Shown here piece by piece: positions 4,453 to 11,222 of a DNA stretch of 12,121 nt; the first letter of the stretch is position 1, and every line of letters starts with the position of its first letter. The stretch comes from Lachnospiraceae bacterium (GTDB lineage Bacteria; Bacillota; Clostridia; Lachnospirales; Lachnospiraceae). A program made the position numbers and the translations under genes. The stretch spans positions 1-12,121 of the forward strand of contig CAAFXG010000138.1 in NCBI GenBank assembly GCA_900766925.1, read 5' to 3'. The notes under the pieces were generated by a model. It searched no databases and was not told the origin of the DNA. It saw only the letters and a program-made list of their open reading frames with translations.

Positions 4453-7410
4453 TTATCCGTTAACGATATATTCATAAATATCTTCCCGTACCGGTGTATC
4501 TAATGCCCATTCGATTTCTACCGCCGTTTTATCGGTATTGGGCATTACAAATTCTTTAATCCTTCCGGTTGAAGTCATTCTTCCAAGATAATAGAATTCT
4601 TTTGAAATTTTATCGTCTTTATTCTTTCTCACGAAAAGCTGTACGTCAATTCCACGCTCTTTTGCATTTAAGAAATTCTGCACATCTTCAGAATCTTTGG
4701 TTCTGCCACTTTTGGAAATCGCAATTAAACGATTATGACTGGTAAAATGGTCTTCATATTTTGTGGTATCACTGATATTTTCCTGCTTGTCATAATTGAT
4801 GAATACCGGGAATGTTTTCGTCTTTTTATCATATTTATAACCACCAATATTCAATGGCACTTCATTTCTTTCCCAATTCAACAAACGACAGGCATCTTCG
4901 TATGTATATTTCTGATACAGCACCAGATCGGTATCCTGATATCTCATACTGAAGTTCTCTTTATAACGGGAAATACCAAAGTCAACCAATTCCTCTAATA
5001 TACTATAGAAATCCGGATTCTGCAGCATCTCACCAAATGATTTTGAAATACCATAATCAGAATCTTCTTTCTCCAGGAACACACATTGAGAATATGTTTT
5101 CTTGGCTGCACTTGTTGGAAATTCATTGGTCATCATATTGACTACATTTTCTGCACAATGATCATCCATAGAACAGTTATAATTCTCATATAATGACTTC
5201 TTCAGAATCCCCATTAAACCATGCTGGTATTTCAGTAAGCGCTTCAACAATTCCAGCTCATGAATACGTTTTCCACTGGCAAGCTTTTTGGAAACAAACT
5301 CAATGACCATTTCTTCATCTTTTGATAATCGAATGGTATATTCTTTTTCATACTTTACGAGAAACTTATAATAGGAACCCAAACTGCTATTATCAAAAAT
5401 ACGAAGTACATCCATTTCTCCATATTTATCAAAATCAGCAAGCGCAGGAATATGTCCCAACTTATTTTTCAAATTGGTATAGTTCTCACGAATCAATTTA
5501 ATGTCACTAAAGTTTGCATTATCAATGGCCTGGAAAATTCTCTTTCTGGAAATCTCATCAAAATGAATGGTACTGGCTCCAGGAATCACACGGCCGCCTT
5601 CCGTTACGTAGCGTCTGATATTATCCTTGTTATAGCTACGATCTCCCGAAAGCGCAATCGGAATCATAAAGTTGTTGCGATAATTTCCAATAAAATCAAT
5701 TACAACCACATACTCTTTATCTTCCGCCTTACGAAGTCCTCGTCCCAACTGCTGGATAAACACAATCGGAGACTCTGTCGGACGAAGCATAATTACCTGA
5801 TTGATTTCCGGAACATCTACACCTTCAGAAAAAATGTCTACGGAAATAATATAATCTAATGCATCTTCAGCCTCATCTCCTGCAAGTCGTTCAATTGCTT
5901 CTGCCCTTACAGTTTCAGAATCACTGCCGCTCAGTACCAGTGTTCTCCAACCCTTTTCGTTAAATTTACTTGATAGTTCCTTTGCTTCATCAATTCTGCT
6001 GCAGAAAATCAGACCCTTCACGCGATCTCCGCTATAACCGAAAAATTCAGCTTGTTTCATTACATTTAACACACGTTCATCGGATGTTAAATATCTAAAA
6101 TTTGCAACTTTTTCTTCTGATGTATTTCCTACATCTGCAATGACTTCCAAATCGGTAATTCCAAAGTAATGAAATGGGCATAATAAATCTTCTTCCATTG
6201 CATTTTGCAAACGGATTTCATAGGCAATCTGATGGTTGAAAATCTCATAAATATTTCTTCCTTCCAGATTATCATCACGCTTGTCCGGTGTGGCAGTCAT
6301 GCCCAGCCATAGTTTTGGCGTGAAATAATCCATGATCTTCTTATAACTGTCAGCCGAACTATGGTGCGCTTCATCAATAATGATCAAGTCCCAAGCGTCT
6401 TTTTTGTATTTCTTTAATGTTTCTTCTTTGCTTAACGTCTGTACAGTTGCAAACACAAAATCCGCATCATAATCCTGATACTTTCCGGTAACCATTCCCA
6501 TGGATACAGTTCCATCAAATACCTTACGATAAGATTTTAAGGCCTGCTTTGCAATCTGATTTCGATGAACCAGGAATAGTACGCGTTTAAACTCTAATTC
6601 TCGAGCCGCAAATGCAGAAGCATAGGTTTTTCCTGTACCTGTCGCGGAAATCAATAATGCCTTATCCTCTCCTGCTTCATAGATCTTGCGAAGGTTATTG
6701 ATAAATCCAACCTGCATGGAATTTGGCTGCAGGCGATACACTTCCAAAGAAGGGATTTCTGCACGTTTTGCAATCTCCTTCTGTTTGCGAATAATCTTGT
6801 TCTTTATATAAACATTGGTATATGCTTCAATGAACTGATCAAATAGCAATGACTGCCTGGAATTCCACAGCTCATCAAACTCTGCTACCACATTCTGTGT
6901 ATATTCGCCCTGCTCTGTTGAGACAATCTTTGTATTCCATTCACGGTTCGTTGTCAGTGCGCTAAGAGTCATATTGGAACTTCCAACAATGATCCGGTAC
7001 ATTTCTTCTTTCTTGAAAATATATCCTTTGGTATGAAAACCTTCGGATGCATTTTCTGTCACAAACATTTTAAGTTCAATGTTTGTAAAATTTGCCAATA
7101 TCCGGAGGGCTTTCGGATCACTAAAGCTTAAATAATCTGTTGTAAGAATCTTTCCTGGAATGCCACGCTGTTCTAACTCTCGCAAGGTCTGAAGCAGTGG
7201 TGTGATGCCACCCATGGTGATAAATGCCACACTAATAGCAAATTCTTCACATGACAAAAGCTCATCCTCAATGGATGAGATCACTTTTCTTCCTTCTTTA
7301 TAATTATTGGATACAAGCTGCGGCTTGTATGCCAGATTTGACGATACATTCTGATTTATAAATGCTGTTGTTAAGCCTTGGCTTAATTGAACGATTTTAT
7401 TTTGGTCCAT
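4453..7410 (-). CDS. PLD nuclease-DEAH helicase fusion with DUF3427 C-terminus
   Basis: A 985-residue intact protein. Residues about 40-200 form a phospholipase D-like nuclease domain with one HxK motif (H126, K128, FHTKG) followed by GSSN at 143-146. The superfamily 2 helicase follows: Walker A ATGTGKT (256-262), DEAH (346-349), TATP (372-375), the motif V region FSEGVDVPE (527-535) and motif VI QQLGRGLR (553-560). The C-terminal part, including the segment around NIGGYKYDKKTKTFPVFINY (854-873), matches DUF3427. Proteins of this build are common in bacterial accessory regions and probably process phage or foreign DNA, but the mechanism of this protein is not known. A start at 7410 gives the family N-terminus and has GGAGA upstream; the frame extends to 7551 but crosses the promoter and palindrome. 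Translation is coupled to the NUDIX gene. All catalytic motifs are present. Confidence 0.88.
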   Translation of the reverse strand: MDQNKIVQLSQGLTTAFINQNVSSNLAYKPQLVSNNYKEGRKVISSIEDELLSCEEFAISVAFITMGGITPLLQTLRELEQRGIPGKILTTDYLSFSDPKALRILANFTNIELKMFVTENASEGFHTKGYIFKKEEMYRIIVGSSNMTLSALTTNREWNTKIVSTEQGEYTQNVVAEFDELWNSRQSLLFDQFIEAYTNVYIKNKIIRKQKEIAKRAEIPSLEVYRLQPNSMQVGFINNLRKIYEAGEDKALLISATGTGKTYASAFAARELEFKRVLFLVHRNQIAKQALKSYRKVFDGTVSMGMVTGKYQDYDADFVFATVQTLSKEETLKKYKKDAWDLIIIDEAHHSSADSYKKIMDYFTPKLWLGMTATPDKRDDNLEGRNIYEIFNHQIAYEIRLQNAMEEDLLCPFHYFGITDLEVIADVGNTSEEKVANFRYLTSDERVLNVMKQAEFFGYSGDRVKGLIFCSRIDEAKELSSKFNEKGWRTLVLSGSDSETVRAEAIERLAGDEAEDALDYIISVDIFSEGVDVPEINQVIMLRPTESPIVFIQQLGRGLRKAEDKEYVVVIDFIGNYRNNFMIPIALSGDRSYNKDNIRRYVTEGGRVIPGASTIHFDEISRKRIFQAIDNANFSDIKLIRENYTNLKNKLGHIPALADFDKYGEMDVLRIFDNSSLGSYYKFLVKYEKEYTIRLSKDEEMVIEFVSKKLASGKRIHELELLKRLLKYQHGLMGILKKSLYENYNCSMDDHCAENVVNMMTNEFPTSAAKKTYSQCVFLEKEDSDYGISKSFGEMLQNPDFYSILEELVDFGISRYKENFSMRYQDTDLVLYQKYTYEDACRLLNWERNEVPLNIGGYKYDKKTKTFPVFINYDKQENISDTTKYEDHFTSHNRLIAISKSGRTKDSEDVQNFLNAKERGIDVQLFVRKNKDDKISKEFYYLGRMTSTGRIKEFVMPNTDKTAVEIEWALDTPVREDIYEYIVNG

Positions 7411-7453
7411 AATTGTAATTTCTCCGCCATTCTTAGGAGTAAAATAATTATTT

Positions 7454-7476
7454 TGTAACAAAATACTTTTGTTACA
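7454..7476. promoter_or_regulatory. Perfect palindrome, likely operator of the helicase-NUDIX operon
   Basis: TGTAACAAAA (7454-7463), three bases, then TTTTGTTACA (7467-7476) form a perfect inverted repeat. It touches the -10 box and covers the predicted transcription start, the classic place for a repressor site. The regulator is not encoded nearby. It does not fit the 17-bp GlnR/TnrA spacing. Confidence 0.65.
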
Positions 7477-7505
7477 GTATACCGCATGAGCAGCAATAAA
7501 TCCAA
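7476..7505 (-). promoter_or_regulatory. Promoter of the helicase-NUDIX operon
   Basis: On the minus strand TTGGAT (7505-7500) is followed after 18 bases by TATACT (7481-7476). The start of transcription would lie near 7469, inside the palindrome, giving a leader of about 60 bases before the ATG at 7410. The spacing is one base longer than optimal. Confidence 0.5.
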
Positions 7506-7589
7506 TGTAATTCATCTTTTCATGGTTTATTAAGAACACATTTTCTCGCATCTATTGTTCGATGCTCTCTTATGTTGACTTTAGGACAC

Positions 7590-7687
7590 GTAGCCATGCT
7601 TCCAAGGCTTAAAGAAAGGCACTAATTTACAGACCATATCCATCTACAAATCAGTGCCTTATTGGCAAGACAGCCTATCATGGCTAC
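7590..7687 (-). ncRNA. Long imperfect stem-loop, candidate structured RNA or mobile-element relic
   Basis: Three nested stems pair the two halves of this stretch. The outer stem is GTAGCCATG with CATGGCTAC (7590-7598 with 7679-7687), the middle is 5 bp (7605-7609 with 7672-7676), and the inner is 13 bp (7616-7628 with 7648-7660) around a 19-base loop. The single non-Watson-Crick position of the inner stem is G-U when read on the minus strand but A-C on the plus strand, which favours a minus-strand RNA. Its start lies about 50 bases past the rloB stop. It may be the 3' end and terminator of the rloA-rloB message, an independent RNA, or the relic of a small palindromic element. I do not recognise a named RNA family. 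Confidence 0.5.
7622..7681 (-). CDS. Possible 19-residue micro-ORF inside the stem-loop
   Basis: A perfect AGGAGG (7692-7687) stands 5 bases before ATG at 7681 and opens a 19-codon frame reading MIGCLANKALICRWIWSVN. The peptide is hydrophobic with two tryptophans and two cysteines, a size and character seen in some membrane-acting toxic peptides of type I systems, but I recognise no family. The start codon and the five bases before it are paired with the 3' side of the outer stem, so translation would be limited while the RNA is folded. It could equally be a chance frame. Confidence 0.3.
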   Translation of the reverse strand: MIGCLANKALICRWIWSVN

Positions 7688-7736
7688 CTCCTGCCGTAAA
7701 CATATTCAATTTTTCTTCACGTTTTTTATAACGATC

Positions 7737-8432
7737 CTACGGCCTATCCGCAATTATCCTTTCAATAACACTTGCAATATTACTAGACACTACGCCCTTT
7801 ACATTGTGTATATCCTGGTTGATACATTTTTCCTGTTCTATGGCAACAGCTACATTTTCCGCGAGATCGCCAATTTTACTATTCTTCTTCGAATTCATAC
7901 CTGTAGCCTCTAGCAGCACGTTATATGGATATCTATATCTTTTCTTTTCATCCAGTTCAAAGAACTTATCATTGTTATCCTTGATGTATTTTTCGTAGGT
8001 CCCTTCAATATGTAACAGTAAAAACACCTCAAAGCCAGGATTGGTAATTCCGATAATATTGCTTTTCTCACCCTCTTTGATAAGATCCTCATATCCTGAT
8101 ACTTTTTCTTCAAATATATCAGCATCGAAAATGACAATCATTTTATCGTGTTCCTTATCAAATTCCAGCGTCTCATCACCTTTCAATGTCTCAGCAAATG
8201 CAAGTAACTGCTTCGGATAAGAAAGATTACTGTGTTCTTCTGTCTTTTCCATTAAACGAATGTCAATTAATGGATGAATGTTTAAGTTCTTTCTTAAATC
8301 AATTAATTTTCTAAAATAAAATGTTTCTGTATTAGCACCTTCACAGATGAAGAAATACTTCCTAAATGGCTCTATTTGTTCTTCTGCATCCGAAGGTCTA
8401 ACGTTCCAATTTGTATAAGTATGAATTGGCAT
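7737..8432 (-). CDS. rloB: RloB/AbiLii-like TOPRIM protein
   Basis: A 231-residue RloB family protein with a TOPRIM-like nuclease domain. FFICEGANTETFYF (27-40) carries the catalytic glutamate E31; IVIFDADIFE (99-108) carries the D103-x-D105 pair; NPGFEVFLLLH (131-141) is the RloB signature that usually reads NPxFExWLLLH. Length is normal for the family. In ATPase-plus-RloB pairs the ATPase is thought to sense infection and the TOPRIM protein to cut nucleic acid; in the related PARIS system the TOPRIM protein acts on tRNA. Applying this here is inference. The start at 8432 is two bases after the rloA stop and has AGGAGGAG inside the end of rloA, so the two are made together. It is the second gene of a two-gene abortive infection unit of AbiL type. 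Confidence 0.85.
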   Translation of the reverse strand: MPIHTYTNWNVRPSDAEEQIEPFRKYFFICEGANTETFYFRKLIDLRKNLNIHPLIDIRLMEKTEEHSNLSYPKQLLAFAETLKGDETLEFDKEHDKMIVIFDADIFEEKVSGYEDLIKEGEKSNIIGITNPGFEVFLLLHIEGTYEKYIKDNNDKFFELDEKKRYRYPYNVLLEATGMNSKKNSKIGDLAENVAVAIEQEKCINQDIHNVKGVVSSNIASVIERIIADRP

Positions 8433-8434
8433 AG

Positions 8435-9790
8435 CTACTCCTCCTTTCGGAAGGAAAACTGCTTAAACACAGGAATAGCCCCATACCTTCCTTCGAGATA
8501 GGCCTTGCTTAATTTCTTGTCATACCTTTCCTTGAATCGGTCAAGTGAATAGATTGCACTTGCATTGTTAGCGTCTCTTTCTACGAACCATATCTCATCT
8601 CTTCTGAAAAGCTCCTGATCCATAATTGTATCTTCATGAGTTGTAAAGAGAAGCTGCATACGTTCGCCCTCATGAGCTTGCATAAATAATTCAAGGAAAT
8701 GCTCTGTCAGCTTTGGGTGCAAGCTGCGCTCTAATTCATCCACTACAAACAATGTATCTTCTCTCTTTGTTAAAAGCATATCTATCAAATCAAACAAACG
8801 CTTTGTTCCATCAGACTCTTCTGCAAAGTTAAAATCAAAGAAAGATTTACCATGCTTTAATACTAATGTTGTAATCTCAGGTTCTTTATTACCTTCCATT
8901 TTGATATTAAAAAATCCATCAGCAAGTCTCCAAGACATCTGTATTTTTGGCAAATTTGTTGCCTGCATCTGCTTCTTTAATGATGCAAATATACCAGAGA
9001 GTACTTCCACTGGAATCATCTTGCTAAGCTCATCCATAGAAATAACACGTGTACTGATCTGGCTTACACCTGTATCAAAAGTCTGTATCAATTGGCTAAT
9101 CTTCTCCAATGATTCCTGATTATAATATGCATCAGTATTAGAGATACCCATATTCGGATTCAATATAATAATATTGTTATTCAGCCAGTTATACACATCT
9201 CTAAAGAATATCAATTTTGATGTTTCTTCGTACTTCTTTCCTCTATTCATTTCAGACAAAAACAACTGTCCATCATGGCCGGCAAAATCTTCTGCATACA
9301 CAGAAAACCGATTTTCTTCCGCTTTTGTCAGCTTAACCTTTTCTCCTAATACTGGAGTATTCGCTCCTTCTCTTATAAACAGATTATTAGCCGAACCATC
9401 CTGCAATAATTCATATAACCATTCTTCTGTGATTCTTCTCTCGCTTAATACTGCTGAAAAACCATATGCATAAAATTTGTCTCCTACAGTGAACTGCAAT
9501 TCAAATACACTTTCTCTACTTTTATTCTCCATAGAATTACGGCAGAAGTCATTTACAGAATTCACAGGAAGTCCATCATTAATAGTTGCTTTAATAAAAT
9601 CAAATACTCTAAATAAATTCGACTTACCAGAAGCATTCGCTCCATATACAACCGCGTTCTTCAATAAATTAATCTGCTTGATCTTTATTTTATGATCCTT
9701 GTTCCCCTGCATCTTGCTAGAGGACACCATAGAAAGTTCTTCACGCTTATCAAATGATTTAAAGTTCTCCATCGATACTTTTACTAACAT
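8435..9790 (-). CDS. rloA: RloA/AbiLi-like AAA ATPase
   Basis: A 451-residue ABC-type AAA ATPase of the overcoming-lysogenisation-defect-like kind used in abortive infection. It has an N-terminal F/SMENFKSF strand, Walker A GANASGKS (50-57), a signature-like ESDGTKRL (325-332), Walker B LFVVDELE with D351 and E352, and the switch histidine in FTTHE (382-386). The C-terminal YLEGRYGAIP (431-440) is common in AbiLi/RloA proteins. The central region around 100-310 is the family-specific insert. I chose ATG 9790 with AGGAGG 8 bases upstream; a GTG at 9799 overlaps that ribosome binding site. Together with the adjacent rloB it makes an AbiL-type pair driven by the promoter at 9821-9849. All nucleotide-binding motifs look intact. 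Confidence 0.87.
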   Translation of the reverse strand: MLVKVSMENFKSFDKREELSMVSSSKMQGNKDHKIKIKQINLLKNAVVYGANASGKSNLFRVFDFIKATINDGLPVNSVNDFCRNSMENKSRESVFELQFTVGDKFYAYGFSAVLSERRITEEWLYELLQDGSANNLFIREGANTPVLGEKVKLTKAEENRFSVYAEDFAGHDGQLFLSEMNRGKKYEETSKLIFFRDVYNWLNNNIIILNPNMGISNTDAYYNQESLEKISQLIQTFDTGVSQISTRVISMDELSKMIPVEVLSGIFASLKKQMQATNLPKIQMSWRLADGFFNIKMEGNKEPEITTLVLKHGKSFFDFNFAEESDGTKRLFDLIDMLLTKREDTLFVVDELERSLHPKLTEHFLELFMQAHEGERMQLLFTTHEDTIMDQELFRRDEIWFVERDANNASAIYSLDRFKERYDKKLSKAYLEGRYGAIPVFKQFSFRKEE

Positions 9791-9820
9791 GGCGCACACC
9801 TCCTAATATTAACTGAACTC

Positions 9821-9849
9821 ATTATATTATTATTATATACAGTTTTCAA
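9821..9849 (-). promoter_or_regulatory. Promoter of rloA-rloB
   Basis: TTGAAA (9849-9844) and TATAAT (9826-9821) on the minus strand are separated by 17 bases, close to the ideal sigma-70 type promoter, in very AT-rich DNA. Transcription would start about 25 bases before the rloA ATG. Confidence 0.8.
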
Positions 9850-9860
9850 TATTTATTTCT

Positions 9861-9887
9861 TTATTCAGAGATTTTTTCTCCGAATAA
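9861..9887 (-). promoter_or_regulatory. Hairpin upstream of the rloA promoter
   Basis: TTATTCGGAGA and TCTCTGAATAA on the minus strand pair over 11 bp with one G-U, around five bases. It ends 11 bases upstream of the -35 box. No T-run follows in either direction, so it is not a standard terminator; a regulator site is possible. Confidence 0.35.
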
Positions 9888-10054
9888 GAGCGTGAATTTA
9901 TCAAAGCAACTACCTTTTCATTGAAATTCATGGCTAATTCATACCAAAATCTTTAGTCCTTTCCGTAGGATTCACTTCTCACCTTACATGCACATTCTAT
10001 ATGCTGAGGTATCCTATAATATGGACTCAAACCTGCACCACGATAAAAAACACT

Positions 10055-10810
10055 TTACGCAATCCTTATAATTTGCTCATACAAAAGTATCTCCTGCGCA
10101 TTTACATTTTTATTATCATGGTAGTGACCGAAAAACCACTTTTTAAACTGAACACTTTGACGTACTTTTTCAAGATATTCATTTAGATAGTCCCTCTTAT
10201 ACATTCCACCGCCAATCAGAACCTGCGTACTGGCAGCACAACAATGTGACACTATAAAATCCACCTTGTTTCCATTGGCCGCCAGATTATTTCTTCCTTC
10301 TTCCATCTCTTCTTTTGTTGGCAGTTCCTGTTCCCACCAGCTTAGGTGGTTAATTCGATAAGGCTTCCAGCCTTTCTCTAACTCTTTTCTCTTACTTTTA
10401 AAATTCGGGTCATCCAATTCCAAAATGCCACTGGAAATATCATGGCTTTTTGCTCCACCAAAAGTAAATATTTTCTTTCCGGCGATTGTAAATACCTGTC
10501 CACGCATCAGATGTATCACTGACGGACGTATTCTATGAATCTTTCCACCATTCCACTCTTCCACCGGATATGAATAAAGACGATCAAAATTCTCATGGTT
10601 ACCGTCTACAAATAAGGTAGTAAAAGGCTTATTCTCCAGCCAATCCATCCACCATTTTTCTCTTGGACTTTCTTCGTCCTTATTCCATACTCCACCGAAG
10701 TCTCCGCAGATAATGACATAGTCATCCTTTGTCATTTCACTCTGCTCCGGAAAGATTTCAGTACTAAATCTGTTAAAATCTGCATGGCAGTCACCTGTGA
10801 TATATATCAT
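10055..10810 (-). CDS. Metallophosphoesterase family protein
   Basis: A 251-residue calcineurin-like phosphoesterase. The metal-binding motifs are complete and in order: GDCH (6-9), GDFGG (36-40), GNHE (70-73), a histidine in VSH (187-189) and GHYHD (228-232). This set coordinates two metal ions and hydrolyses phosphoester bonds; the substrate cannot be read from the sequence. There is no signal peptide, so it acts in the cytoplasm. The start at 10810 is supported by AAGGAGG 7 bases upstream; the frame reaches 10873 but that part has no similarity. It stands alone, more than 250 bases from rloA and 400 from the upstream gene. It may be a resident housekeeping gene in the island or a defence accessory; nothing here decides. 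Confidence 0.85.
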   Translation of the reverse strand: MIYITGDCHADFNRFSTEIFPEQSEMTKDDYVIICGDFGGVWNKDEESPREKWWMDWLENKPFTTLFVDGNHENFDRLYSYPVEEWNGGKIHRIRPSVIHLMRGQVFTIAGKKIFTFGGAKSHDISSGILELDDPNFKSKRKELEKGWKPYRINHLSWWEQELPTKEEMEEGRNNLAANGNKVDFIVSHCCAASTQVLIGGGMYKRDYLNEYLEKVRQSVQFKKWFFGHYHDNKNVNAQEILLYEQIIRIA

Positions 10811-11215
10811 GCATTTTCCTCCTTCTATGCCCCTTTTATACAAACAAAGCCGCAGCTTGTGCCACAGCTTCACTCATTTATTTATGCCCACATTACAGCC
10901 ACGAGGCTTACTTCTAGCCTACCAACTTAACGCATTAATCTTAATATAATGTCTCTATCAACTATTCTAAAGGATGATATATCATTTGTCATTGAAGCTG
11001 TAGTTCAAAAATTACGCTGTACGCATCTCATTCAGTTTGCGAAGGTTAACACCAGTTTCTTAATAAAACCTCTTTTCAGTCTCATAATAAAGAAGGTATG
11101 CCAAATCTATCTGCACACCACCCGGAACATCTTTTGCGTCTCAGAAATCCGATTTCCTTTTTCAGCCTCACAAAGGAATACAATACATCACCAATGCTAT
11201 CGGGATTTCCATCGC
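10811..11215. other. Gap of about 400 bases between the helicase/nuclease gene and the phosphoesterase gene
   Basis: No long frame on either strand has a ribosome binding site with family-like residues. It contains a 46-codon frame at its right end (11082-11222), a possible promoter at 10943-10971 and a 12-base palindrome ATGATATATCAT near 10974-10985. Several short minus-strand frames broken by stops may be a decayed gene, but I cannot name one. No clear terminator follows the gene that ends at 11216. Confidence 0.4.
10943..10971 (-). promoter_or_regulatory. Possible promoter of the metallophosphoesterase gene
   Basis: TTTAGA (10971-10966) and TATATT (10948-10943) are 17 bases apart on the minus strand. 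The -35 match is moderate. The leader would be about 125 bases long, longer than for the other genes in the window. Confidence 0.3.
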
Positions 11216-11222
11216 TCACCAT
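11082..11222 (-). CDS. Possible 46-residue overlapping frame, unrecognised
   Basis: A 46-codon frame opens with ATG inside the last codons of the upstream helicase gene (ATGGTGA overlap) and includes SFVRLKKEIGFLRRKR, a basic, possibly helical stretch. The overlap geometry suits translational coupling, but there is only a weak ribosome binding site and I recognise no family. It may be the start of a gene whose remainder is decayed in 11081-10950, or a chance frame. Confidence 0.25.
   Translation of the reverse strand: MVSDGNPDSIGDVLYSFVRLKKEIGFLRRKRCSGWCADRFGIPSLL

Noticed and set aside
5452..5859. Open frame of 135 codons on the plus strand inside the helicase gene
   Set aside because: It is the shadow of the strongly supported minus-strand gene, with no ribosome binding site or recognisable family.
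7411..7551. Extension of the DUF3427 helicase to an ATG at 7551
   Set aside because: The added 47 residues cross the promoter and the palindrome and are not part of the family N-terminus; the ATG at 7410 has a usable ribosome binding site.
9833..9931. A 32-codon minus-strand frame (starts MNFNEKVVALINSRSY) between the phosphoesterase gene and rloA
   Set aside because: No ribosome binding site, no family similarity, and it overlaps the rloA promoter and its hairpin; a small remnant cannot be excluded.
10023..10036. Sequence resembling a tRNA T-arm (GCAGGTTTGAGTCC on the minus strand), as a possible tRNA or attachment site
   Set aside because: The matching 3' half of the arm and the rest of a cloverleaf are absent, and no repeat of it is seen elsewhere in the window.
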